The notes below the pieces were generated by a model. That model was not told the origin of the DNA. It was given only the letters and a program-made list of their open reading frames with translations, and did no database searches. The position numbers were made by a program, and so were the translations under genes. 64,000 nt of DNA, from positions 177,497,600-177,561,599 of the forward strand of contig CM041293.1 of the NCBI GenBank assembly GCA_023052935.1, given 5' to 3'. The stretch is from Piezodorus guildinii. Lineage: Eukaryota; Arthropoda; Insecta; Hemiptera; Pentatomidae. How positions within the stretch are numbered: position 1 is the stretch's first letter; each line of letters begins with the position of its first letter. Below are positions 54,173 to 63,844 of this stretch, one piece after another.

Positions 54173-54736
54173 ATTACCACAGATTTTATCTTTAATAGCT
54201 ATAATCATTGATAGAGGAGGCTTTGATATCCCGTATTTTTCCGCAATTTTCGAATTCGACTCAATTTTTGTCTCCACTTCTTGGAGATTCGCCAACCTTG
54301 TATTTAAATTAATGGATTTTCTCTTGGACATACTGTCAGGAGCGGAAGTACACCTAGAACAAAAAGCAAGACTGACTTGACATCGTAGGAAACTCGAATA
54401 AAAGCAATAAAAACAGAAAAACTAGCTTAAACTCTAGAAACCAGAAGCTGTCATAGACTGTGAATCACAGAATTGAGCTGAAGAGAGGGTAGAAGTAAGA
54501 AGGATTTGGACAGAATCGCGCCGCTCTTTACTGGGGATTAAGACTATCGTAATTTTTTTTCTTTTTTCTTTTTCCTAATAACCGAACAAATTAAATTCTG
54601 AGGTCCACAAAATTAGTTCGTTATAAGAGAATATTTAGTTATAAACGAGGAGAAAGTATAGTTTTTTGTTCATTCTTCAGGGGACCGCAACGATAGTTCG
54701 TTATAAACGGGTGTTCGTTAAAAAGAGGGTTTACTG
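54173..54736 (-). mobile_element. pogo/Tigger element, 5' end with CENP-B-type HTH
   Basis: The minus strand begins at 54736 with CAGTAAACCCTCTTTTTAAC GAACACC, preceded by TA (54737-54738), a pogo/Tigger-type terminus. AACGAAC/GTTCGTTATA blocks recur. An ATG at 54331 opens MSKRKSINLNTRLANLQEVE, then SNSKIAEKYGISKPPLSMII AIKDKI. This is the N-terminal CENP-B-like helix-turn-helix (IA-K-GI-K-LS-I-K-K) that binds element ends. The frame runs into the mariner at 54173; the catalytic DDE domain is absent. Confidence 0.85.
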
Positions 54737-54739
54737 TAG

Positions 54740-54812
54740 TTTATTTAATAAAACATGTTGATTTTAACAACAGAGGTAAGTGAAAATCATGTGTTTCGCT
54801 CACCAGAATGTT
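54740..54812 (-). repeat. R900 terminus fragment
   Basis: AACAGAGGTAAGTGAAAATC ATGTGTTTCGCTCACCAGA. Confidence 0.6.
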
Positions 54813-55382
54813 TTATTTATTGTAAAAAACGTCATTGATGAAAAAAATAAAATAATAACTGCATAATTTAACACTTTTAAGAAACTCTTCATAACTATTT
54901 TAACTCCTTTCACTAACACATATTGAACCATTTCTAATGTACTCAAAGTTGAATCTTTAATTTACTTTAAAAAATTGAAGGATATCGATTCAGGATAATC
55001 AGTAATCGGGAAGAAGGATAAGGGAGGAGGATGTTGATAAGGTAAAAGGTGGGATGGTAGAACCCATACCCATAATAAACCCGTAGGGATCCAACCAGGA
55101 AATGAAATCCCTTTTGATATCTGATCCAGCTAGGCCTGGATTTATCCTCACGCTGTAACGAGATTTTCATTTAACGCTTTAAAACGTCGGGCGGGTTAAC
55201 ATACTGCTCCTGCCTCTACGCCTTATCTCTACTAGATGATTTACATCTATTGCTCGGTGTATTAAAATGTTATAATGTAGTATATCTTACAATATGATAT
55301 CCTTCGCGGACTGTTTTCCATAAACTATTAAAAGGGATAAGATGAGAAAGATGGTTGGTATATTTTTTTATAATAATAATAG
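54813..55382. other. Unassigned DNA
   Basis: The minus frame at 54967-55170 is not recognised. Nothing else seen. Confidence 0.4.
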
Positions 55383-55796
55383 TAGGCTTACCGAACCCGA
55401 AGGTTCGATGCCGATACCACCAAACTCCGCCTACACAGACTCATCCAATGTTCACCGTTCAAGCCCAAGGCCCCGAGATCAGCCTTAACGCAATCCTCCC
55501 ATAGACGTTTCGGCCTATCTTTCGGACGCCTACCAGTCGGATCAGCGAATACCAACTTTCTTGGAATCCGATCCTCACTGAGCCCAACAACTTTGCGCGC
55601 CTATTTGAGACTCCGTGATGCTATCAACTCAATTATATTCACAGGGTACAAGCTCCGCAATTCCGCGTTTTGCAACCTTCTAAAATCCCCAGTGGCCTCT
55701 TCGGACCAAATATTTTACACAGTACCTTATTTTAAAAAACTGTGTTTCATCCTTTAAAGTAAGCGGCCACATTTCACATCCGTAAAGAACCGTAGG
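55383..55796 (-). mobile_element. Family E LINE, 3' part (split by a SINE)
   Basis: The + strand starts with an ATAATAATAG tail and the inverted 3' hairpin (55392-55407). The minus strand gives VLYGCEMWPLTLKDE, then decayed pieces including AELVPCEYN and DESV-AEFGGIGIEPSGS. Frames are badly broken. Confidence 0.78.
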
Positions 55797-56097
55797 TTGG
55801 GAGCCCGTGGGGAGCCGTGGCTGAGTGGCTAGCGCACTAGTCTCTCATGCTACAGGTTCTGAGCTCGAATCCCAGTCACGGCGGGACTTTTATAAGGATG
55901 TAAAAAAATGGGGATTCACTCACAACCTCTCCTTCGGGTATGTGAGACCCGTCCGCCAAAGGATGGCCACTCACAAAATTAGTCGTAGGGAGTGATGACC
56001 CTAACCTAAAAATAGCATCAAGAAACGCCAGTGTAATCTCCCAGATCACACCGCGAGGCCCAGGGCCTGCACGGCCTGTCGCGCCACTGAATGAATG
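55797..56097 (+). repeat. tRNA-like SINE A, complete copy with target-site duplication
   Basis: Flanked by AAAGAACCGTAGG (55784-55796, 56098-56110). Head GGGGAGCCGTGGCTGAGTGG CTAGCGCACTAGTCTC (A-box) and GAGCTCGAATCCCAGTC (B-box-like) suggest a Ser/Leu-type tRNA origin. Body: GGCGGGACTTTTATAAGG, AACCTCTCCTTCGGGTATGT, AGGGAGTGATGACCCTAACC; end: CAGGGCCTGCACGGCCTGTC GCGCCACTGAATGAATG. It would be transcribed by RNA polymerase III if intact. Confidence 0.92.
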
Positions 56098-56110
56098 AAA
56101 GAACCGTAGG

Positions 56111-56330
56111 AAGAATAATAGTTTTATAAATTTAAACCTTTAGGTTTTAAGACAGAAACCGCGATCTAATCAATTTAGCAACTGTATAATAACATGCATT
56201 TCCCACCTTTAACCTGGACTTTATTTCTTCCTGGATTTTGTTATCCATTTTTATCCATTTTTTCTTGTTATCATTGAACCTAAGTACTTGAATTTCTCTA
56301 CTTGTTCAAAAGTATGCCCTGATATATTTT
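56111..56330 (-). mobile_element. Family E LINE, 5' part of the split copy
   Basis: The minus strand reads NISGHTFEQVEKFKYLGSMI TRKN (56325 down), matching 27680-27730, and decayed KSRLKVGNACYYTVAKLI sequence up to the SINE. Confidence 0.75.
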
Positions 56331-56339
56331 TTACTTTTC

Positions 56340-57112
56340 TTATCTATATATGAAATATATAATAAGGGAAAGTATTGCGATCGTGAAAATTTTCGAATTC
56401 CAGTTTTCAAGGGAAATAGACATTTTAGGGTCCCCTGAGTCCTAATAACCAAGTTCCGCAAAAAAAGGTCTGTATATGTGTGTGTGTGTGTGTAGTAACT
56501 CCCGGGCGGAAACGGTTAGTCCTATGAAACAGAAATTTTATATTTAAGACAAATATACGCCCGAGACGTTACAAAACCTTTTTCACCAAAATGAGCTTAG
56601 CTGAAGAACCACTTTGTACCATGCATTTTGCACCTTTTTTCGATTTTCTCAAAAAACGATTCCGACGATTTTGATTAAACTCGCTATACGATGTAAAATT
56701 GTACAGGCTTAAACGTCATGTAGATTTCATTCTGGTTAAAATGGTCTGACAGGGCTTAAATGCTGATAATTTAAATTTTCTTTCCCTAAAGTACCTTTGA
56801 TTTTGTAGATTCTATAAAAATAACCAAATTATCATGTTAGCATTGATAAATGGCAGCTGAATATGTAAGTTGTGCGAATTTATAAAATAACCAAAGGAGA
56901 AGACTGAAAAAAAAAAAAATTAAATGCAATTTTTTGTTTTTCAACATAAGAACAGTTATATAAACGTATAATATACCGTTAGAAAGAGAAAGATTTTAGA
57001 CAAAATATTATCGGATACACAAGCTTGTAAAATTCAATAAAGATTAATAAAAAGCCGATAAAATTAAGTGATTATTTTAAATAACCATATAAAAGAGTTT
57101 TTAATAAAACAC
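56340..57112 (-). repeat. R900 repeat, first of a tandem inverted pair
   Basis: From TATATATGAAATATATAATA AGGGAAAG with a GT run (56475-56492) to TTTTTAATAAAACACATTTT TAA. Its left terminus is replaced by the start of the next copy. Confidence 0.82.
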
Positions 57113-57972
57113 ATTTTTAATTTCACTTCAACGGAAATACACGTTTTAGGGTCCCCTGAGTCCAAATAACCCCAAATAAGTCCCGCAAAAAGGTCTGTGT
57201 GTGTGGTATCTCCCGGGCGGTAACGGTAAGTCCTATGAAACTGAAATTTCATGTTTAAGACAACTGCTCGATACGTGACAAAACTTTTTTCATCAAAATA
57301 AGCTTACCAGAAGAGGCACTTTATACCTTGAATTTTGCACCTTTTTTCGATTTTTTCAAAAACGGTTCCGACGATTTTGATTAAACTCGCTATATCGATG
57401 TAAAATTTAATGGGCTTTAATATAATGTAGGTTTTATTCTGATTAAAATGGTCTGACGGGGCTTAAATGCCGATATTTTAAATTTTTTTTCTCTAAAGTA
57501 CCTTCAATTTTGTTGATTCTATAAAAATAACTATATTATCTTGTTACCACTGATGAAAAACAGGTAAATATATAAATTGAATAAATTCCGATACTCAACT
57601 AAAGGAGAAAACAGAAAAAAAACATTTTTAATGCAATTTTTCGTTTTTACTTTCACTTATTGAACATAAGAGCAGTAATATACATGTATGATATATCGTT
57701 GGAAAGCTAAAGATTTTAGAAAAAATATTATCTCATACACAAGCTTTTAAAAGTTAATAGAGAGCAATGAAATGAACATAAAACTAACTGATTATTTTAG
57801 ATAATAATATAATAGTTTTTTTAATAAAAACACATGTGTCTATATAAATTCAATTTAATTACTTCCTTAATAGTTTCACCTATTTTTATCTCTAACTGTT
57901 TTTGAAAATTCTTTCATTGATTTTAAAAATTGAGGTAAGTGGAAGTCGTGTATGGCTTGCACCGGATTTTTT
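57113..57972 (-). repeat. R900 repeat, second of a tandem inverted pair
   Basis: Starts TTTCACTTCAACGGAAATAC ACG (the palindrome is deleted) and ends GTAAGTGGAAGTCGTGTATG GCTTGCACCGGATTTTTTTT. Confidence 0.82.
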
Positions 57973-58383
57973 TTATTATAGGTCGCTGAGACAGTCGCGG
58001 ATAAAATATAGAAAAAAATAGTTGATGAGCCGCTGGACGGCGCCCTAATACGCCATTTTGTTCGCTATACACGCCATTTAACCCAACCGCTCCTGGAATG
58101 CCTCCCTCGTTAAATAACGACCCGTAATAAAGGCGTATAGGTCGACCCGTGTTCAATGTTAGCGAAGGAAACTAATTGGCCAGAAGGGCGGGAATAATGA
58201 ATGCCAATATCGAGGAAGCGATAAAAATGAAGAGAGGGGGAGAGACCTGTTGCTGAAGATATAGAAGGGAGAACAGGTGGTTGGCTCTAATGAGATGGTC
58301 GCTTCTGTCTCCTCGCAAAGTATTTACGGCTCTCTTGTATCTTATTTATTATACTAACAGAGATAATATTCCCAATTACGAGA
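57973..58383. other. Unassigned GC-richer segment
   Basis: 58020-58330 is GC-richer (ACGCCATTTAACCCAACCGC TCC), but frames are broken. Not recognised. Confidence 0.4.
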
Positions 58384-58475
58384 AAAATCTGGTGCGCGAG
58401 ACACACGACTTACGATTACCTCGGTTGCTTAAACAAATTTAAGAACTTTTAAATAATATTACAAATTAAAAAAAT
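58384..58475 (+). repeat. R900 terminus fragment
   Basis: AATCTGGTGCGCGAGACACA CGACTTACGATTACCTCGG. Confidence 0.65.
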
Positions 58476-58525
58476 CTGGATTAGAAATTATAATCGCGAT
58501 CAGCTTCTCAAAATATAATATACTA

Positions 58526-58735
58526 CTAGCTGTTGCCCGCGGCTTCGTCCGCGTCAATTTCTGTTATTATGATCGGTATTAATAAGATTTTAAAATAATA
58601 TATTTTAAAATACTTCTGCGTAAAAGAAATTTTCAGTTTTATTTTCTAGAGGGAGAAGAACAAACTGATTTTCCCAGCAACACGATCTTGACGTAAATCG
58701 ATTCCTACGTGTTTAAATGTTTGCCCCTGTGATTT
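58526..58735 (-). mobile_element. Helitron 3' end with last codons of the helicase
   Basis: On the minus strand the element ends GACGCGGACGAAGCCGCGGG CAACAG-CTAG, followed by T. A hairpin CGCGG/CCGCG lies eight bases before CTAG, the hallmark of Helitron 3' ends. Upstream (58735 to 58646) the frame SQGQTFKHVGIDLRQD ends with a TAG. This matches the C-terminal motif of Pif1-type Helitron helicases (TINKSQGQT...VGIDLR). The rest of the helicase is cut off by a LINE insertion and resumes at 60077. Confidence 0.9.
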
Positions 58736-60066
58736 CTTTATAATAATAAATAAATAATAATAAATCTCTTTATTTGTTTCGGGCTAGCCCACACAAATAG
58801 AGTTGAGTTGTACAAAACAGTTAAACATAAATCAAAGAAATCTATTACAACTGTACTAAACAAAATACGCTTCAAATACAAATACATAATAAAAGGCAAA
58901 ATAAATTGTAACTGTACAAATGTTTAACAAATAAATTAATCATAAATAGTTTAACAAATTCAATTATTGTTATTTTAGTAATGTGCTTAAATTATTCTTG
59001 AATAGACAGATACAAATTTCTCAGCTTTAAACACTCTGTTACATAATAAAATAATTTTTCAAATTGCTTTTTATTTTCTATTTGCAACAAAATTTGTACT
59101 TTGAGGTCATTGTCAGACATATTTCCAACATATGTCCTCAAGTACTTATTCCTGGACGGGGAGTAAACAGGGCACTGCAACAAAAAATGATTTAAATCTT
59201 CTGGTTCGCCTGAATTACAAATAGGGCATTCAACGCTACTATCTGAATAACCATTTTGGAATCCGTAACTGGTAACTTTCAGTTTATTGGGTTGACATAG
59301 TCTTAGTTGACTGATCAATCTATGTTTCCTCATAGGTCCCTTTATTTTCAAATAATATTCCCCCATAATTAAGCTACTAATTTTCCTAAAATTAGGATTA
59401 AACTTTGAGTGCAAAATAGCCTGAATATCTAGGGAAAGATTATGATTATTGAATTTTTCAACAGCGTTATTTAATTCTCTTTCAAATAAGGCTTTACTTT
59501 TGATATTTAATATTTCAGCCGCGTCTATAATTAACAATTTATTAGTAAGCTGCCTATACCAATTGTACCTCACATCGACCCTCTGGTTCAAGGAATATTT
59601 TTTTAAAATGTTAAAACATATTTTCGGTAACCGATCCTCTTTCATTAAGTCTACCTTTCGGTACCCGCGAATCATTCTATTTAGAACATCTGTTTCTATT
59701 TATTTCAGACCAGTTTCTATACGAACATAATGGTTAGGTGTATTCCGTGGCTAATGATATATTGCTTTAAAATAACTTAAAGCAACCCGCTCTAATTTTT
59801 GACAATGTAATGGGGCCCAGACCGAAGGGTATAAAAGAACAGAATTTACCATGGAATTTAGCAATTTGAACTTAGTAGCAAGTGAGTCTGATCTTGACTT
59901 TAAAAGAATTTCCCGAACTCTATGTGAAGCCAAATGTGATTTCTTTACAAAGTTATCTGCTGCTTGAGAAAACAAACCCGATGATGAAAAAAACACTCCT
60001 AAATAACTGTATTGTTTAGCTATTTCAATTTTAGATTTATTATATAAAATAGATTTAACTTTGGTT
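58736..60066 (-). mobile_element. Family Z LINE inserted in the Helitron helicase
   Basis: The target duplication AAATCACAGG (minus strand; 58726-58735 and 60067-60076) flanks the insert. One minus frame, broken by two in-frame stops near 59750 and 59690, reads QYSYLGVFFSSSGLFSQAAD, LLYPSVWAPLHCQKLERVAL, then MIRGYRKVDLMKEDRLPK and the knuckle VECPICNSGEPEDLNHFLLQ CP near residue 150 of the 227-residue frame at 58992-59675. The 3' UTR ends in TTATTATTATTTATTTATTA. 5' truncated; no YADD. Confidence 0.9.
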
Positions 60067-60162
60067 CCTGTGATTTATTTATTGTTACGGCAAAAGATGA
60101 ATTAACGGGAAACTGAATTATTTCAAAATTAAAAGGTAAATTATTTGGATTTAATATTCTTC
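60067..60162 (-). mobile_element. Helitron helicase fragment (motif VI region)
   Basis: The minus frame reads NPNNLPFNFEIIQFPVNSSF AVTINKSQ, close to the well-known FP-V-x-x-(A/S)-F-A-x-TINK-(S/A)-Q of Helitron/Pif1 helicases. It continues across the LINE into GQTFKH at 58735. The next upstream part is replaced by another LINE at 60163. Confidence 0.87.
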
Positions 60163-60517
60163 TCCACGCTGTTGTGAAGCGAGCTGAACTGGACCCAGGA
60201 GAAACCTTCTACACCAAGATGATCCAGATAATGACATACGCAGAAGATGTGGTGATCATTGGAAGATCTCTAGCTAGTGTGAGAGGCGAGTTCACAAAGC
60301 TTGATACAGAAGCAAGGCGTGTGGGTCTTAGAGTAAATGAGAGTAAAACCAAGGTAATGGCATGCAGAAGGAAGAAGCCAGTGCACCCTCAACGTACATG
60401 TGTCATCAGGGATTAAATGCTGGAAGTGGTGAACAGTTTTAGCTACCTCGGGACCCGTATCAGTGAAGATGTTAATGAGGATGAGGAGATAAGAGCTATA
60501 TTGGTGGCTGGTGTGTA
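60163..60517 (+). mobile_element. LINE reverse-transcriptase fragment with damaged catalytic motif
   Basis: HAVVKRAELDPGETFYTKMI Q, then TYAEDVVIIGRSLASVRGEF (YADD changed to YAED), RRVGLRVNESKTKVMACRRK, a stop at 60414-60416, then LEVVNSFSYLGTRISEDVNE D. RT motifs from just before the catalytic loop to the thumb. The Asp-to-Glu change and the stop mean it is inactive. Confidence 0.8.
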
Positions 60518-60726
60518 ACTTCAACACACTGTTAAAATCAATACAAAAAAAAAACAAAGTAATCTAACCTATACAACCCCCTTGTTGGGAATAGCTCAGA
60601 CATACTAGGGTATACAGTACCCGCTTAAGTTATAAGTTGTGAGGGTTTAGTGGTACGATTACTGGCAGGCTCTTTGAGTAGTATCATTTCCAAGTCGAGG
60701 TAGAATATAAATTTATTTAAAAAATC
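60518..60726. other. Unassigned DNA
   Basis: Nothing recognised. Confidence 0.4.
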
Positions 60727-61140
60727 GTGTGCTGGCAACACACGACTTTCACTTACCTCGACTGTTAAAATCAATTTAAAAACTATTAAATATACATCAA
60801 AGTTGATTTCAATAAAACGTGTATTCATTTTCGTTGGAAACATATGATTTAGATTACATAGTATTACAGCAATAAATTGTTAACCAATTATATGTTTATT
60901 CCCTATTTGTCACTTTATATTACCTTTTACAATTTGGGGTATCAGATAATATTTTTTCTGAAATCTTTCTCTTTACAGCAGTATATTACTGTTCTTAACA
61001 TAAAAAACAACATAAGTTACATTAAAAATAGTTGTTCTCTTTTACCCTTTAGTTGGTCATCGAATTCGTCCAACTTTTATATTTAGCCATCCTTTATCAA
61101 TGTCAGAATTAAACTTACATAATATTAGAGAAAGAATTGA
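60727..61140 (+). repeat. R900 repeat, left half
   Basis: GCTGGCAACACACGACTTTC ACTTACCTCGAC to CCTTTAGTTGGTCATCGAAT. Most similar to the copy at 4512-4847 (both share GTTGGAAACATATGATTTAG). Confidence 0.82.
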
Positions 61141-61259
61141 GTTTATATTTTGAATTTTGACAATGAGATCAATTGTTAGGTGCTGGTCAACCTCCTGGGC
61201 ACAAGCAATAACTGAATCTCCACAAGGAAAAGTATTAATATTAGGTTACTGTCCGGTGG

Positions 61260-61350
61260 TCTCTTCTCATCTATATCTCTTGTCATTCATTTCTCTTCTC
61301 ATTTATATCTCTTCTCATTTATATCTCTTGTCATTTATATCTCTTTTCTA
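61260..61350 (+). repeat. 16-bp tandem repeat, about five copies
   Basis: Unit ATTTATATCTCTTSTC with small variations. Confidence 0.75.
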
Positions 61351-61419
61351 CCAAAGCTTTCATATGGTTAGAAAAGTCGATATCTTTCCAAATTAGTACA
61401 TATATAACCTTTCTATACC

Positions 61420-61655
61420 GCTAGTAAGAATAGTCCAATCACTACTGTCCAATTTCCTCGAAAATTCCAAACTGTTCGATCCTCTCCAATCTGGTTTCCG
61501 ACCCGGCTTTTCCACACAATCAGCCCTCCTAAAAATCACGAGCGACATACACATTGCTATGGACGAAAAACATTCGACAGTACTAATACTTCTGGACTTT
61601 TCAAAAGCTTTTGATTCTCTTGACCATTCTATCTTTTTTTTTCCAAACTAAAATC
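61420..61655 (+). mobile_element. CR1-like LINE RT, N-terminal part (split)
   Basis: The frame reads IVQSLLSNFLENSKLFDPLQ SGFRPGFSTQSALLK and TVLILLDFSKAFDSLDHSI, the first three RT blocks. DFSKAFD holds the first catalytic Asp. It is interrupted by a family E LINE and continues at 62262. Confidence 0.82.
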
Positions 61656-62261
61656 TTTATCTATTTAGGTACAATGATAACAAAAAAAAATTGAATCCAG
61701 GAAGAAATAAAGTCCCGGTTAAATGTGGGACATGCGTGTTATTATTCACTTGCTAAATTACTTAGCTCGCGACTTCTGTCTAAAAACTTTAAGGTTAGAA
61801 TTTATAATACTATTATTCTTCCGACGGCTCTTTACGAATGTGAAACGTGGCCGCTCACTTTGAAGGATGAACAACGGCTTAAGGTTTTCGAAAATGAGGT
61901 ACTGTGTAAAATATTTGGTCCGAAGAGAGATGAGGCCACTAGGGAGTTTAGAAGGTTGCACAACGCAGAATTGCGGACTTTTTACCCTGTGAATATAATT
62001 GAGTTGATAGCATCGCGGAGACTCAAATGGGCGCGTAAAGTTGTTGGGCTCGGTGAGGAACGGATTCCGAGAAAGTTGGTATTCGCTGAACCGACTGGTA
62101 GGCTTCCGAAAAGTAGGCCGAAGCGTCGATGGGAGGATTGCATTAAGGCAGATCTTGAGGGCTTAGACTTGGACCGGCGAACATTGGACGAGTCTGTGCA
62201 GGCGAAGTTTGGTGGTATCGGCATCGAACCTTCGGGTTCGGTAAGCCTTTTATTATTATTA
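61656..62261 (+). mobile_element. Family E LINE 3' fragment inserted in a CR1-like LINE
   Basis: YLGTMITKKN, then the frame from 61725: GHACYYSLAKLLSSRLLSKN, RIYNTIILPTALYECETWPL TL, LKVFENEVLCKIFGPKRDEA, RRLHNAELRTFYPVNIIELI, ASRRLKWARKVVGLGEERIP RKLVF, RPKRRWEDCIKADL and GGIGIEPSGS. The best-preserved family E C-terminus here. It ends with the hairpin (62225-62240) and TTATTATTATTA. Flanks TAAAATCTTTATCTATTT and TAAAATATTTATCAATTT look like an imperfect target duplication. Confidence 0.88.
62225..62240 (+). other. LINE 3' hairpin with TTCG loop
   Basis: CGAACC-TTCG-GGTTCG, a perfect 6-bp stem closed by a C(TTCG)G loop, followed by GTAAGCC and the TTA tail. Confidence 0.8.
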
Positions 62262-62405
62262 TTAAAATATTTATCAATTTCCAACAGCACTATTCGTTTG
62301 TTTCAATCTTTCCTTTCTGATAGGACTCAAGCTGTTACCATTCCTAATCATCCTCCATCTTCTTTCCTTGCCCTCTCGGCAGGTGTAGCCCTATTGGCAT
62401 CCTAA
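62262..62405 (+). mobile_element. CR1-like LINE RT, continuation
   Basis: STIRLFQSFLSDRTQAVTIP and SSFLALSAGVAL correspond to the (F)xSYLSxRxQ block and the start of GVPQGS. The frame is lost afterwards. Confidence 0.8.
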
Positions 62406-62690
62406 ATTGATGCACAACCAATGTGAATCTGTAACTGACTTATCTAATTTCAATGCAAGATATAATTATCTATTTTACCCAAACCCTAGCGCTGTGGAAT
62501 AATTAGTTTTTTATGTTTTTTTTGTTTTTTTAATTTCCTCAACCCATAAGAGGAATTTACTAAAGTAGCCTTTAGGAGATTTCTTTCCTTTTTTTGTGCG
62601 TGTGTTCATTATCCTTATTTTTTGTACACAAATGTATATAGTGCTATGTATGGAGAATACTGGGAGGAATAGAAGTAATTTCGAATCATT
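62406..62690. other. Unassigned AT-rich DNA
   Basis: No feature recognised. Confidence 0.4.
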
Positions 62691-62698
62691 TTAAATAG

Positions 62699-62891
62699 AG
62701 CAGTTTCCGGGCTACAAGCAAAAACGATTCTCAGGAGGGCTATACAAAAAATAGACCCCTCCACTCTTACAGCAGGGATAGCAGAGTACCTGGAGAGTCT
62801 TAGCCTGGATAGTAAAGGAATCGGAAGTCCAGCCACGGACGGAGGAAGTTGGGGGTCAAGCCAGGGAACAATTATGCAGATATGTCCAAAG
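62699..62891 (+). CDS. Possible exon, unknown product
   Basis: GC-richer open stretch with the frame AVSGLQAKTILRRAIQKIDP, TAGIAEYLESLSLDSKGIGS and GGSWGSSQGTIMQICPK. It is bounded by AAATAG at 62693-62698 and AAAG then GTACTT (donor at 62892). The acceptor has a poor pyrimidine tract, and the frame is also open from 62672 to the TGA near 62942. The residue mix looks protein-like, but I recognise no family. It could be a host exon or part of an unknown element. Confidence 0.3.
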
Positions 62892-62995
62892 GTACTTTAT
62901 GTTATATTATGTGGTAAATCGGAACCTCAGTATTATCGATGATAACAATGTCTTGTTGTACCATGTTTTTATGAGTAATAATAATTTGTTTTTAT

Positions 62996-63615
62996 GTGTA
63001 CAATTTCATAAATAAATGGTGGCCTCCCGACAGGCTAAAGCGAATTATGAACATATTTTTAAGATTTGTCCTCAACACTCCGAAACGGTCTCATGTGACC
63101 CATTTATACGAAGAGTTAAAGTGGATCCTCCCTCCAATTCGTAGACAATATTTCCTAGGATCAATCCTTTACCAAACCATTATCACCCAGCTCCCTCCTT
63201 ATATCCACAGTCCTCTACAATTTAATAAATACTCATATCCGCCATGCTTCATCTCTATCATCATTCAAGTCCCAACTGTTCCAATACCTCCTGTATTCCC
63301 AAACAGACGCTCAACAGCAATGACTTTTTATATCAAACATCAGATTTTGAATGTAAAAAGGAAATATTATTTATTGATCATACCTAACTTAATTTGTTAA
63401 TCTTTTTAAATTTAGTTTTGTTCAGCAAATTTATGCATCTGAAGAAGTTTATTTATTTTACTCTTTTGTTTTATTGTATAGATATATTTCTTTTATTACT
63501 TCTTACACCATTTTAAATAAGAATTAATCATGATCATTTGTTCTTTTGGCCAGATACACTGTATACTTTAATTGTACATATTTGTTGTTCTTAAGGAACT
63601 ATGTCCCAGAATAAA
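62996..63615 (+). mobile_element. CR1-like LINE, C-terminal ORF and 3' end
   Basis: RLKRIMNIFLRFVLNTPKRS HVTHLYEELKWILPPIRRQY FLGSILYQTI and LLQF-like PLQFNKYSYPP, then decayed. The 3' UTR has TTTTGGCCAGATACACTGTA and TTCTTAAGGAACTATGTCCC AGAATAAAG at the end, followed by TTTTCTATTTCTATTTTC. Confidence 0.8.
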
Positions 63616-63645
63616 GATTATTTTCTATTTCTATTTTCTATTTCT

Positions 63646-63840
63646 AAATGTTTATTTTAAGAAAAATACTTGATTCCCCTTTATGCCACCGAACATAGTA
63701 ATAGGTCTTATTTGTGTTTTATTTTTTGTACATTTGTAAATAATAATTTTTTTTTTTTCTTGGCCAGGCATAAATATTAATATGTTATATAAAATTTTGT
63801 TATTCTTTAGTCCCAGAATAAAGTTTTTATTATTATAATT
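63646..63840 (+). mobile_element. CR1-like LINE solo 3' end
   Basis: CTTGGCCAGGCATAAATATT AATATG and TTCTTTAGTCCCAGAATAAA G repeat the layout of the preceding 3' end. The GGGAC half of the palindrome is lost. Confidence 0.6.
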
Positions 63841-63844
63841 TTTC

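Noticed and set aside
58992..59675. 227-residue zinc-knuckle frame as a cellular gene
   Set aside because: It is continuous upstream with LINE RT-thumb sequence across stops, and the whole is flanked by a target-site duplication.
61725..62405. 226-residue open frame as a single protein
   Set aside because: It runs from a family E LINE through its 3' hairpin and TTA tail into a CR1-like RT. The fusion is accidental.
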